NCBI GenBank assembly: GCA_029224185.1
Contig: CM055198.1
Coordinates: 3,980,424-4,044,423, forward strand
From: Karalla daura
Lineage: Eukaryota; Chordata; Actinopteri; Chaetodontiformes; Leiognathidae
DNA: 64,000 bases
Direction of reading: 5' to 3'
Numbering within the stretch: position 1 is the first letter of the stretch; each line of letters starts with the position of its first letter. Under the pieces are notes generated by a model. The model was not told the origin of the DNA. It saw only the letters and a list, made by a program, of their open reading frames with translations, and made no database searches. Below, piece after piece: positions 38,976 through 51,365 of the stretch. The position numbers and the translations under genes were made by a program.

Positions 38976-40745
38976 TCACCCCGGACCTGTCGTTTTGGCC
39001 GAGATCCCGACCCCGAGCGAGCGAGCCCAAACCCACCATTTGGGGTGTGAGCCGCCTCCGGGGTGGCCCACGCTCACTGGAAAAAGCAATACCGATGCCG
39101 GATTTGATCCTGGAGCTGAGATATTAAAGCTCGCCGAAAGTGAAAAAAACGACCACCCCGGACCTGTCGTTTTGGCCGAGATCCCGACCCCGAGCGAGCG
39201 AGCCCAAACCCACCATTTGGGGTGTGAGCCGCCTCCGGGGTGGCCCACGCTCACTGGAAAGAGCAATCCCGATGCCGGATTTGATCCTGGAGCTGAGATA
39301 TTAAAGCTCGCCGAAAGTGAAAAAAACGACCACCCCGGACCTGTCGTTTTGGCCGAGATCCCGACCCCGAGCGAGCGAGCCCAAACCCACCATTTGGGGT
39401 GTGAGCCGCCTCCGGGGTGGCCCACGCTCACTGGAAAAAGCAATACCGATGCCGGATTTGATGCTGGAGCTGAGATATTAAAGCTCGCCGAAAGTGAAAA
39501 AAACGACCACCCCGGACCTGTCGTTTTGGCCGAGATCCAGACCCCGAGCGAGCGAGCCCAAACCCACGACGTGGGGTGTGAGCCGCCTCCGGGGTGGCCC
39601 ACGCTCACTGGAAAAAGCAATCCCGATACCGGATTTGATCCTGGAGCTGAGATATTAAAGCTCGCCGAAAGTGAAAAAAACGACCACCCCGGACCTGTCG
39701 TTTTGGCCGAGATCCAGACCCCGAGCGAGCGAGCCCAAACCCACCATTTGGGGTGTGAGCCGCCTCCGGGGTGGCCCACGCTCACTGGAAAGAGCAATCC
39801 CGATGCCGGATTTGATCCTGGAGCTGAGATATTAAAGCTCGCCGAAAGTGAAAAAAACGACCACCCCGGACCTGTCGTTTTGGCCGAGATCCCGACCCCG
39901 AGCGAGCGAGCCCAAACCCACCATTTGGGGTGTGAGTCGCCTCCGGGGTGGCCCACGCTCACTGGAAAGATCAATCCCGATGCCGGATTTGATCCTGGAG
40001 CTGAGATATTAAAGCTCGCCGAAAGTGAAAAAAACGACCACCCCGGACCTGTCGTTTTGGCCGAGATCCCGACCCCGAGCGAGCGAGCCCAAACCCACCA
40101 TTTGGGGTGTGAGCCGCCTCCGGGGTGGCCCACGCTCACTGGAAAAAGCAATACCGATGCCGGATTTGATGCTGGAGCTGAGATATTAAAGCTCGCCGAA
40201 AGTGAAAAAAACAACCACCCCGGACCTGTCGTTTTGGCCGAGATCCAGACCCCGAGCGAGCGAGCCCAAACCCACGATGTGGGGTGTGAGCCGCCTCCGG
40301 GGTGGCCCACGCTCACTGGAAAAAGCAATCCCGATACCGGATTTGATCCTGGAGCTGAGATATTAAAGCTCGCCGAAAGTGAAAAAAACGACCACCCCGG
40401 ACCTGTCGTTTTGGCCGAGATCCAGACCCTGAGCGAGCGAGCCCAAACCCACCATTTGGGGTGTGAGCCGCCTCCGGGGTGGCCCACGCTCACTGGAAAG
40501 AGCAATCCCGATGCCAGATTTGATCCTGGAGCTGAGATATTAAAGCTCGCCGAAAGTGAAAAAAACGACCACCCCGGACCTGTCGTTTTGGCCGAGATCC
40601 CGACCCCGAGCGAGCGAGCCCAAACCCACCATTTGGGGTGTGAGTCGCCTCCGGGGTGGCCCACGCTCACTGGAAAGAGCAATCCCGATGCCGGATTTGA
40701 TCCTGGAGCTGAGATATTAAAGCTCGCCGAAAGTGAAAAAAACGA
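38976..40745. repeat. family A 10-mer HOR copy, 1,770 bp
   Basis: Full order, except that the first monomer carries accgatgcc (near 39,091) instead of the consensus cccgatgcc. The change may reflect conversion from a neighbouring 8- or 9-mer, whose first monomer has this variant. Confidence 0.88.
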
Positions 40746-42161
40746 TCACCCCGGACCTGTCGTTTTGGCCGAGATCCCGACCCCGAGCGAGCGAGCCCAA
40801 ACCCACCATTTGGGGTGTGAGCCGCCTCCGGGGTGGCCCACGCTCACTGGAAAAAGCAATACCGATGCCGGATTTGATCCTGGAGCTGAGATATTAAAGC
40901 TCGCCGAAAGTGAAAAAAACGACCACCCCGGACCTGTCGTTTTGGCCGAGATCCCGACCCCGAGCGAGCGAGCCCAAACCCACCATTTGGGGTGTGAGCC
41001 GCCTCCGGGGTGGCCCACGCTCACTGGAAAAAGCAATACCGATGCCGGATTTGATCCTGGAGCTGAGATATTAAAGCTCGCTGAAAGTGAAAAAAACGAC
41101 CACCCCGGACCTGTCATTTTGGCCGAGATCCCGACCCCGAGCGAGCGAGCCCAAACCCACCATTTGGGGTGTGAGCCGCCTCCGGGGTGGCCCACGCTCA
41201 CTGGAAAAAGCAATCCCGATGCCGGATTTGATCCTGGAGCTGAGATATTAAAGCTCGCCGAAAGTGAAAAAAACGACCACCCCGGACCTGTCGTTTTGAC
41301 CGAGATCCCGACCCCGAGCGAGCGAGCCCAAACCCACCATTTGGGGTGTGAGCCGCCTCCGGGGTGGCCCACGCTCACTGGAAAAAGCAATCCCGATGCC
41401 GGATTTGATCCTGGAGCTGAGATATTAAAGCTCGCCGAAAGTGAAAAAAACGACCACCCCGGACCTGTCGTTTTGGCCGAGATCCCGACCCCGAGCGAGC
41501 GAGCCCAAACCCACCATTTGGGGTGTGAGCCGCCTCCGGGGTGGCCCACGCTCACTGGAAAAAGCAATCCCGATGCCGGATTTGATCCTGGAGCTGAGAT
41601 ATTAAAGCTCGCCGAAAGTGAAAAAAACGACCACCCCGGACCTGTCGTTTTGGCCGAGATCCCGACCCCGAGCGAGCGAGCCCAAACCCACCATTTGGGG
41701 TGTGAGCCGCCTCCGGGGTGGCCCACGCTCACTGGAAAAAGCAATCCCGATACCGGATTTGATCCTGGAGCTGAGATATTAAAGCTCGCCGAAAGTGAAA
41801 AAAACGACCACCCCGGACCTGTCGTTTTGGCCGAGATCCAGACCCCGAGCGAGCGAGCCCAAACCCACCATTTGGGGTGTGAGCCGCCTCCGGGGTGGCC
41901 CACGCTCACTGGAAAGAGCAATCCCGATGCCGGATTTGATCCTGGAGCTGAGATATTAAAGCTCGCCGAAAGTGAAAAAAACGACCACCCCGGACCTGTC
42001 GTTTTGGCCGAGATCCCGACCCCGAGCGAGCGAGCCCAAACCCACCATTTGGGGTGTGAGTCGCCTCCGGGGTGGCCCACGCTCACTGGAAAGAGCAATC
42101 CCGATGCCGGATTTGATCCTGGAGCTGAGATATTAAAGCTCGCCGAAAGTGAAAAAAACGA
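40746..42161. repeat. 8-monomer block, copy of 12,780-14,195, with private substitutions
   Basis: Same order as 12,780-14,195. Three substitutions I saw nowhere else lie within 218 bp: C to T at 41,082, G to A at 41,116 and G to A at 41,299. Confidence 0.85.
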
Positions 42162-43931
42162 TCACCCCGGACCTGTCGTTTTGGCCGAGATCCCGACCCC
42201 GAGCGAGCGAGCCCAAACCCACCATTTGGGGTGTGAGCCGCCTCCGGGGTGGCCCACGCTCACTGGAAAAAGCAATCCCGATGCCGGATTTGATCCTGGA
42301 GCTGAGATATTAAAGCTCGCCGAAAGTGAAAAAAACGACCACCCCGGACCTGTCGTTTTGGCCGAGATCCCGACCCCGAGCGAGCGAGCCCAAACCCACC
42401 ATTTGGGGTGTGAGCCGCCTCCGGGGTGGCCCACGCTCACTGGAAAGAGCAATCCCGATGCCGGATTTGATCCTGGAGCTGAGATATTAAAGCTCGCCGA
42501 AAGTGAAAAAAACGACCACCCCGGACCTGTCGTTTTGGCCGAGATCCCGACCCCGAGCGAGCGAGCCCAAACCCACCATTTGGGGTGTGAGCCGCCTCCG
42601 GGGTGGCCCACGCTCACTGGAAAAAGCAATACCGATGCCGGATTTGATGCTGGAGCTGAGATATTAAAGCTCGCCGAAAGTGAAAAAAACGACCACCCCG
42701 GACCTGTCGTTTTGGCCGAGATCCAGACCCCGAGCGAGCGAGCCCAAACCCACGACGTGGGGTGTGAGCCGCCTCCGGGGTGGCCCACGCTCACTGGAAA
42801 AAGCAATCCCGATACCGGATTTGATCCTGGAGCTGAGATATTAAAGCTCGCCGAAAGTGAAAAAAACGACCACCCCGGACCTGTCGTTTTGGCCGAGATG
42901 CAGACCCCGAGCGAGCGAGCCCAAACCCACCATTTGGGGTGTGAGCCGCCTCCGGGGTGGCCCACGCTCACTGGAAAGAGCAATCCCGATGCCGGATTTG
43001 ATCCTGGAGCTGAGATATTAAAGCTCGCCGAAAGTGAAAAAAACGACCACCCCGGACCTGTCGTTTTGGCCGAGATCCCGACCCCGAGCGAGCGAGCCCA
43101 AACCCACCATTTGGGGTGTGAGTCGCCTCCGGGGTGGCCCACGCTCACTGGAAAGATCAATCCCGATGCCGGATTTGATCCTGGAGCTGAGATATTAAAG
43201 CTCGCCGAAAGTGAAAAAAACGACCACCCCGGACCTGTCGTTTTGGCCGAGATCCCGACCCCGAGCGAGCGAGCCCAAACCCACCATTTGGGGTGTGAGC
43301 CGCCTCCGGGGTGGCCCACGCTCACTGGAAAAAGCAATACCGATGCCGGATTTGATGCTGGAGCTGAGATATTAAAGCTCGCCGAAAGTGAAAAAAACAA
43401 CCACCCCGGACCTGTCGTTTTGGCCGAGATCCAGACCCCGAGCGACCGAGCCCAAACCCACGATGTGGGGTGTGAGCCGCCTCCGGGGTGGCCCACGCTC
43501 ACTGGAAAAAGCAATCCCGATACCGGATTTGATCCTGGAGCTGAGATATTAAAGCTCGCCGAAAGTGAAAAAAACGACCACCCCGGACCTGTCGTTTTGG
43601 CCGAGATCCAGACCCTGAGCGAGCGAGCCCAAACCCACCATTTGGGGTGTGAGCCGCCTCCGGGGTGGCCCACGCTCACTGGAAAGAGCAATCCCGATGC
43701 CAGATTTGATCCTGGAGCTGAGATATTAAAGCTCGCCGAAAGTGAAAAAAACGACCACCCCGGACCTGTCGTTTTGGCCGAGATCCCGACCCCGAGCGAG
43801 CGAGCCCAAACCCACCATTTGGGGTGTGAGTCGCCTCCGGGGTGGCCCACGCTCACTGGAAAGAGCAATCCCGATGCCGGATTTGATCCTGGAGCTGAGA
43901 TATTAAAGCTCGCCGAAAGTGAAAAAAACGA
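42162..43931. repeat. family A 10-mer HOR copy, 1,770 bp
   Basis: Full order. It has a private C to G at 42,900 (gagatgcag) and the rare G to C at 43,446 shared only with 15,480. The latter identifies it as the full-length counterpart of the truncated unit at 14,196. Confidence 0.9.
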
Positions 43932-46900
43932 TCACCCCGGACCTGTCGTTTTGGCCGAGATCCCGACCCCGAGCGAGCGAGCCCAAACCCACCATTTGGG
44001 GTGTGAGCCGCCTCCGGGGTGGCCCACGCTCACTGGAAAAAGCAATACCGATGCCGGATTTGATCCTGGAGCTGAGATATTAAAGCTCGCCGAAAGTGAA
44101 AAAAACGACCACCCCGGACCTGTCGTTTTGGCCGAGATCCCGACCCCGAGCGAGCGAGCCCAAACCCACCATTTGGGGTGTGAGCCGCCTCCGGGGTGGC
44201 CCACGCTCACTGGAAAAAGCAATACCGATGCCGGATTTGATCCTGGAGCTGAGATATTAAAGCTCGCCGAAAGTGAAAAAAACGACCACCCCGGACCTGT
44301 CGTTTTGGCCGAGATCCCGACCCCGAGCGAGCGAGCCCAAACCCACCATTTGGGGTGTGAGCCGCCTCCGGGGTGGCCCACGCTCACTGGAAAAAGCAAT
44401 CCCGATGCCGGATTTGATCCTGGAGCTGAGATATTAAAGCTCGCCGAAAGTGAAAAAAACGACCACCCCGGACCTGTCGTTTTGGCCGAGATCCCGACCC
44501 CGAGCGAGCGAGCCCAAACCCACCATTTGGGGTGTGAGCCGCCTCCGGGGTGGCCCACGCTCACTGGAAAAAGCAATCCCGATGCCGGATTTGATCCTGG
44601 AGCTGAGATATTAAAGCTCGCCGAAAGTGAAAAAAACGACCACCCCGGACCTGTCGTTTTGGCCGAGATCCCGACCCCGAGCGAGCGAGCCCAAACCCAC
44701 CATTTGGGGTGTGAGTCGCCTCCGGGGTGGCCCACGCTCACTGGAAAAAGCAATCCCGATGCCCGATTTGATCCTGGAGCTGAGATATTAAAGCTCGCCG
44801 AAAGTGAAAAAAACGACCACCCCGGACCTGTCGTTTTGGCCGAGATCCCGACCCCGAGCGAGCGAGCCCAAACCCACCATTTGGGGTGTGAGCCGCCTCC
44901 GGGGTGGCCCACGCTCACTGGAAAAAGCAATCCCGATGCCGGATTTGATCCTGGAGCTGAGATATTAAAGCTCGCCGAAAGTGAAAAAAACGACCACCCC
45001 GGACCTGTCGTTTTGGCCGAGATCCCGACCCCGAGCGAGCGAGCCCAAACCCACCATTTGGGGTGTGAGCCGCCTCCGGGGTGGCCCACGCTCACTGGAA
45101 AAAGCAATCCCGATGCCGGATTTGATCCTGGAGCTGAGATATTAAAGCTCGCCGAAAGTGAAAAAAACGACCACCCCGGACCTGTCGTTTTGGCCGAGAT
45201 CCCGACCCCGTGCGAGCGAGCCCAAACCCACCATTTGGGGTGTGAGCCGCCTCCGGGGTGGCCCACGCTCACTGGAAAAAGCAATCCCGATGCCGGATTT
45301 GATCCTGGAGCTGAGATATTAAAGCTCGCCGAAAGTGAAAAAAACGACCACCCCGGACCTGTCGTTTTGGCCGAGATCCCGACCCCGAGCGAGCGAGCCC
45401 AAACCCACCATTTGGGGTGTGAGCCGCCTCCGGGGTGGCCCACGCTCACTGGAAAAAGCAATCCCGATGCCGGATTTGATCCTGGAGCTGAGATATTAAA
45501 GCTCGCCGAAAGTGAAAAAAACGACCACCCCGGACCTGTCGTTTTAGCCGAGATCCCGACCCCGAGCGAGCGAGCCCAAACCCACCATTTGGGGTGTGAG
45601 CCGCCTCCGGGGTGGCCCACGCTCACTGGAAAAAGCAATACCGATGCCGGATTTGATCCTGGAGCTGAGATATTAAAGCTCGCCGAAAGTGAAAAAAACG
45701 ACCACCCCGGACCTGTCGTTTTGGCCGAGATCCCGACCCCGAGCGAGCGAGCCCAAACCCACCATTTGGGGTGTGAGCCGCCTCCGGGGTGGCCCACGCT
45801 CACTGGAAAAAGCAATCCCGATGCCGGATTTGATCCTGGAGCTGAGATATTAAAGCTCGCCGAAAGTGAAAAAAACGACCACCCCGGACCTGTCGTTTTG
45901 GCCGAGATCCAGACCCCGAGCGAGCGAGCCCAAACCCACCATTTGGGGTGTGAGCCGCCTCCGGGGTGGCCCACGCTCACTGGAAAAAGCAATCCCGATG
46001 CCGGATTTGATCCTGGAGCTGAGATATTAAAGCTCGCCGAAAGTGTAAAAAACGACCACCCCGGACCTGTCGTTTTGGCCGAGATCCCGACCCCGAGCGA
46101 GCGAGCCCAAACCCACCATTTGGGGTGTGAGCCGCCTCCGGGGTGGCCCACGCTCACTGGAAAAAGCAATCCCGATGCCGGATTTGATCCTGGAACTGAG
46201 ATATCAAAGCTCGCCGAAAGTGAAAAAAACGACCACCCCGGACCTGTCGTTTTGGCCGAGATCCCGACCCCGAGCGAGCGAGCCCAAACCCACCATTTGG
46301 GGTGTGAGCCGCCTCCGGGGTGGCCCACGCTCACTGGAAAAAGCAATCCCGATGCCGGATTTGATCCTGGAGCTGAGATATTAAAGCTCGCCGAAAGTGA
46401 AAAAAACGACCACCCCGGACCTGTCGTTTTGGCCGAGATCCCGACCCCGAGCGAGCGAGCCCAAACCCACCATTTGGGGTGTGAGCCGCCTCCGGGGTGG
46501 CCCACGCTCACTGGAAAAAGCAATCCCGATGCCGGATTTGATCCTGGAGCTGAGATATTAAAGCTCGCCGAAAGTGAAAAAAACGACCACCCCGGACCTG
46601 TCGTTTTGGCCGAGATCCAGACCCCGAGCGAGCGAGCCCAAACCCACCATTTGGGGTGTGAGCCGCCTCCGGGGTGGCCCACGCTCACTGGAAAAAGCAA
46701 TCCCGATGCCGGATTTGATCCTGGAGCTGAGATATTAAAGCTCGCCGAAAGTGTAAAAAACGACCACCCCGGACCTGTCGTTTTGGCCGAGATCCCGACC
46801 CCGAGCGAGCGAGCCCAAACCCACCATTTGGGGTGTGAGCCGCCTCCGGGGTGGCCCACGCTCACTGGAAAAAGCAATCCCGATGCCGGATTTGATCCTG

Positions 46901-49900
46901 GAACTGAGATATCAAAGCTCGCCGAAAGTGAAAAAAACGACCACCCCGGACCTGTCGTTTTGGCCGAGATCCCGACCCCGAGCGAGCGAGCCCAAACCCA
47001 CCATTTGGGGTGTGAGCCGCCTCCGGGGTGGCCCACGCTCACTGGAAAAAGCAATCCCGATGCCGGATTTGATCCTGGAGCTGAGATATTAAAGCTCGCC
47101 GAAAGTGAAAAAAACGACCACCCCGGACCTGTCGTTTTGGCCGAGATCCAGACCCCGAGCGAGCGAGCCCAAACCCACCATTTGGGGTGTGAGCCGCCTC
47201 CGGGGTGGCCCACGCTCACTGGAAAAAGCAATCCCGATGCCGGATTTGATCCTGGAGCTGAGATATTAAAGCTCGCCGAAAGTGAAAAAAACGACCACCC
47301 CGGACCTGTCGTTTTGGCCGAGATCCCGACCCCGAGCGAGCGAGCCCAAACCCACCATTTGGGGTGTGAGCCGCCTCCGGGGTGGCCCACGCTCACTGGA
47401 AAAAGCAATCCCGATGCCGGATTTGATCCTGGATCTGAGATATCAAAGCTCGCCGAAAGTGAAAAAAACGACCACCCCGGACCTGTCGTTTTGGCCGAGA
47501 TCCCGACCCCGAGCGAGCGAGCCCAAACCCACCATTTGGGGTGTGAGCCGCCTCCGGGGTGGCCCACGCTCACTGGAAAAAGCAGTCCCGATGCCGGATT
47601 TGATCCTGGAGCTGAGATATTAAAGCTCGCCGAAAGTGAAAAAAACGACCACCCCGGACCTGTCGTTTTAGCCGAGATCCCGACCCCGAGCGAGCGAGCC
47701 CAAACCCACCATTTGGGGTGTGAGCCGCCTCCGGGGTGGCCCACGCTCACTGGAAAAAGCAATCCCGATGCCGGATTTGATCCTGGAGCTGAGATATTAA
47801 AGCTCGCCGAAAGTGAAAAAAACGACCACCCCGGACCTGTCGTTTTGGCCGAGATCCCGACCCCGAGCGAGCGAGCCCAAACCCACCATTTGGGGTGTGA
47901 GCCGCCTCCGGGGTGGCCCACGCTCACTGGAAAAAGCAATCCCGATGCCGGATTTGATCCTGGAGCTGAGATATTAAAGCTCGCCGAAAGTGAAAAAAAC
48001 GACCACCCCGGACCTGTCGTTTTGGCCGAGATCCCGACCCCGTGCGAGCGAGCCCAAACCCACCATTTGGGGTGTGAGCCGCCTCCGGGGTGGCCCACGC
48101 TCACTGGAAAAAGCAATCCCGATGCCGGATTTGATCCTGGAGCTGAGATATTAAAGCTCGCCGAAAGTGAAAAAAACGACCACCCCGGACCTGTCGTTTT
48201 GGCCGAGATCCCGACCCCGAGCGAGCGAGCCCAAACCCACCATTTGGGGTGTGAGCCGCCTCCGGGGTGGCCCACGCTCACTGGAAAAAGCAATCCCGAT
48301 GCCGGATTTGATCCTGGAGCTGAGATATTAAAGCTCGCCGAAAGTGAAAAAAACGACCACCCCGGACCTGTCGTTTTAGCCGAGATCCCGACCCCGAGCG
48401 AGCGAGCCCAAACCCACCATTTGGGGTGTGAGCCGCCTCCGGGGTGGCCCACGCTCACTGGAAAAAGCAATACCGATGCCGGATTTGATCCTGGAGCTGA
48501 GATATTAAAGCTCGCCGAAAGTGAAAAAAACGACCACCCCGGACCTGTCGTTTTGGCCGAGATCCCGACCCCGAGCGAGCGAGCCCAAACCCACCATTTG
48601 GGGTGTGAGCCGCCTCCGGGGTGGCCCACGCTCACTGGAAAAAGCAATCCCGATGCCGGATTTGATCCTGGAGCTGAGATATTAAAGCTCGCCGAAAGTG
48701 AAAAAAACGACCACCCCGGACCTGTCGTTTTGGCCGAGATCCAGACCCCGAGCGAGCGAGCCCAAACCCACCATTTGGGGTGTGAGCCGCCTCCGGGGTG
48801 GCCCACGCTCACTGGAAAAAGCAATCCCGATGCCGGATTTGATCCTGGAGCTGAGATATTAAAGCTCGCCGAAAGTGTAAAAAACGACCACCCCGGACCT
48901 GTCGTTTTGGCCGAGATCCCGACCCCGAGCGAGCGAGCCCAAACCCACCATTTGGGGTGTGAGCCGCCTCCGGGGTGGCCCACGCTCACTGGAAAAAGCA
49001 ATCCCGATGCCGGATTTGATCCTGGAACTGAGATATCAAAGCTCGCCGAAAGTGAAAAAAACGACCACCCCGGACCTGTCGTTTTGGCCGAGATCCCGAC
49101 CCCGAGCGAGCGAGCCCAAACCCACCATTTGGGGTGTGAGCCGCCTCCGGGGTGGCCCACGCTCACTGGAAAAAGCAATCCCGATGCCGGATTTGATCCT
49201 GGAGCTGAGATATTAAAGCTCGCCGAAAGTGAAAAAAACGACCACCCCGGACCTGTCGTTTTGGCCGAGATCCCGACCCCGAGCGAGCGAGCCCAAACCC
49301 ACCATTTGGGGTGTGAGCCGCCTCCGGGGTGGCCCACGCTCACTGGAAAAAGCAATCCCGATGCCGGATTTGATCCTGGAGCTGAGATATTAAAGCTCGC
49401 CGAAAGTGAAAAAAACGACCACCCCGGACCTGTCGTTTTGGCCGAGATCCAGACCCCGAGCGAGCGAGCCCAAACCCACCATTTGGGGTGTGAGCCGCCT
49501 CCGGGGTGGCCCACGCTCACTGGAAAAAGCAATCCCGATGCCGGATTTGATCCTGGAGCTGAGATATTAAAGCTCGCCGAAAGTGTAAAAAACGACCACC
49601 CCGGACCTGTCGTTTTGGCCGAGATCCCGACCCCGAGCGAGCGAGCCCAAACCCACCATTTGGGGTGTGAGCCGCCTCCGGGGTGGCCCACGCTCACTGG
49701 AAAAAGCAATCCCGATGCCGGATTTGATCCTGGAACTGAGATATCAAAGCTCGCCGAAAGTGAAAAAAACGACCACCCCGGACCTGTCGTTTTGGCCGAG
49801 ATCCCGACCCCGAGCGAGCGAGCCCAAACCCACCATTTGGGGTGTGAGCCGCCTCCGGGGTGGCCCACGCTCACTGGAAAAAGCAATCCCGATGCCGGAT

Positions 49901-51365
49901 TTGATCCTGGAGCTGAGATATTAAAGCTCGCCGAAAGTGAAAAAAACGACCACCCCGGACCTGTCGTTTTGGCCGAGATCCAGACCCCGAGCGAGCGAGC
50001 CCAAACCCACCATTTGGGGTGTGAGCCGCCTCCGGGGTGGCCCACGCTCACTGGAAAAAGCAATCCCGATGCCGGATTTGATCCTGGAGCTGAGATATTA
50101 AAGCTCGCCGAAAGTGAAAAAAACGACCACCCCGGACCTGTCGTTTTGGCCGAGATCCCGACCCCGAGCGAGCGAGCCCAAACCCACCATTTGGGGTGTG
50201 AGCCGCCTCCGGGGTGGCCCACGCTCACTGGAAAAAGCAATCCCGATGCCGGATTTGATCCTGGATCTGAGATATCAAAGCTCGCCGAAAGTGAAAAAAA
50301 CGACCACCCCGGACCTGTCGTTTTGGCCGAGATCCCGACCCCGAGCGAGCGAGCCCAAACCCACCATTTGGGGTGTGAGCCGCCTCCGGGGTGGCCCACG
50401 CTCACTGGAAAAAGCAGTCCCGATGCCGGATTTGATCCTGGAGCTGAGATATTAAAGCTCGCCGAAAGTGAAAAAAACGACCACCCCGGACCTGTCGTTT
50501 TAGCCGAGATCCCGACCCCGAGCGAGCGAGCCCAAACCCACCATTTGGGGTGTGAGCCGCCTCCGGGGTGGCCCACGCTCACTGGAAAAAGCAATCCCGA
50601 TGCCGGATTTGATCCTGGAGCTGAGATATTAAAGCTCGCCGAAAGTGAAAAAAACGACCACCCCGGACCTGTCGTTTTGGCCGAGATCCCGACCCCGAGC
50701 GAGCGAGCCCAAACCCACCATTTGGGGTGTGAGCCGCCTCCGGGGTGGCCCACGCTCACTGGAAAAAGCAATCCCGATGCCGGATTTGATCCTGGAGCTG
50801 AGATATTAAAGCTCGCCGAAAGTGAAAAAAACGACCACCCCGGACCTGTCGTTTTGGCCGAGATCCCGACCCCGAGCGAGCGAGCCCAAACCCACCATTT
50901 GGGGTGTGAGCCGCCTCCGGGGTGGCCCACGCTCACTGGAAAAAGCAATCCCGATGCCGGATTTGATCCTGGAGCTGAGATATTAAAGCTCGCCGAAAGT
51001 GAAAAAAACGACCACCCCGGACCTGTCGTTTTAGCCGAGATCCCGACCCCGAGCGAGCGAGCCCAAACCCACCATTTGGGGTGTGAGCCGCCTCCGGGGT
51101 GGCCCACGCTCACTGGAAAAAGCAATCCCGATGCCGGATTTGATCCTGGAGCTGAGATATTAAAGCTAGCCGAAAGTGAAAAAAACGACCACCCCGGACC
51201 TGTCGTTTTGGCCGAGATCCCGACCCCGAGCGAGCGAGCCCAAACCCACCATTTGGGGTGTGAGTCGCCTCCGGGGTGGCCCACGCTCACTGGAAAGAGC
51301 AATCCCGATGCCGGATTTGATCCTGGAGCTGAGATATTAAAGCTCGCCGAAAGTGAAAAAAACGA
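43932..51365. repeat. 42-monomer family B region containing an internal tandem duplication
   Basis: It opens with the same linker order as 32,427, then family B landmarks: gtgtaaaaaac at 46,046, 46,754, 48,878 and 49,586, and ggaactgagatatc at 46,195, 46,903, 49,027 and 49,735. It closes with agctagcc (51,168) and gagtcgcc plus aaagagc. The ggaactg variant occurs only here and at 16,990. Confidence 0.82.
45211..50874. repeat. tandem duplication of a 16-monomer block (2 x 2,832 bp)
   Basis: All landmarks occur twice, 2,832 bp apart: gtgcgagcg (45,211 and 48,043), gtgtaaaaaac (46,046/46,754 and 48,878/49,586), aaaaagcagtccc (47,585 and 50,417). Within each copy a four-monomer (708 bp) step also separates the two gtgtaaaaaac monomers. 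Exact breakpoints cannot be placed because flanking monomers are equivalent, so the limits given are landmark-based. Confidence 0.85.
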
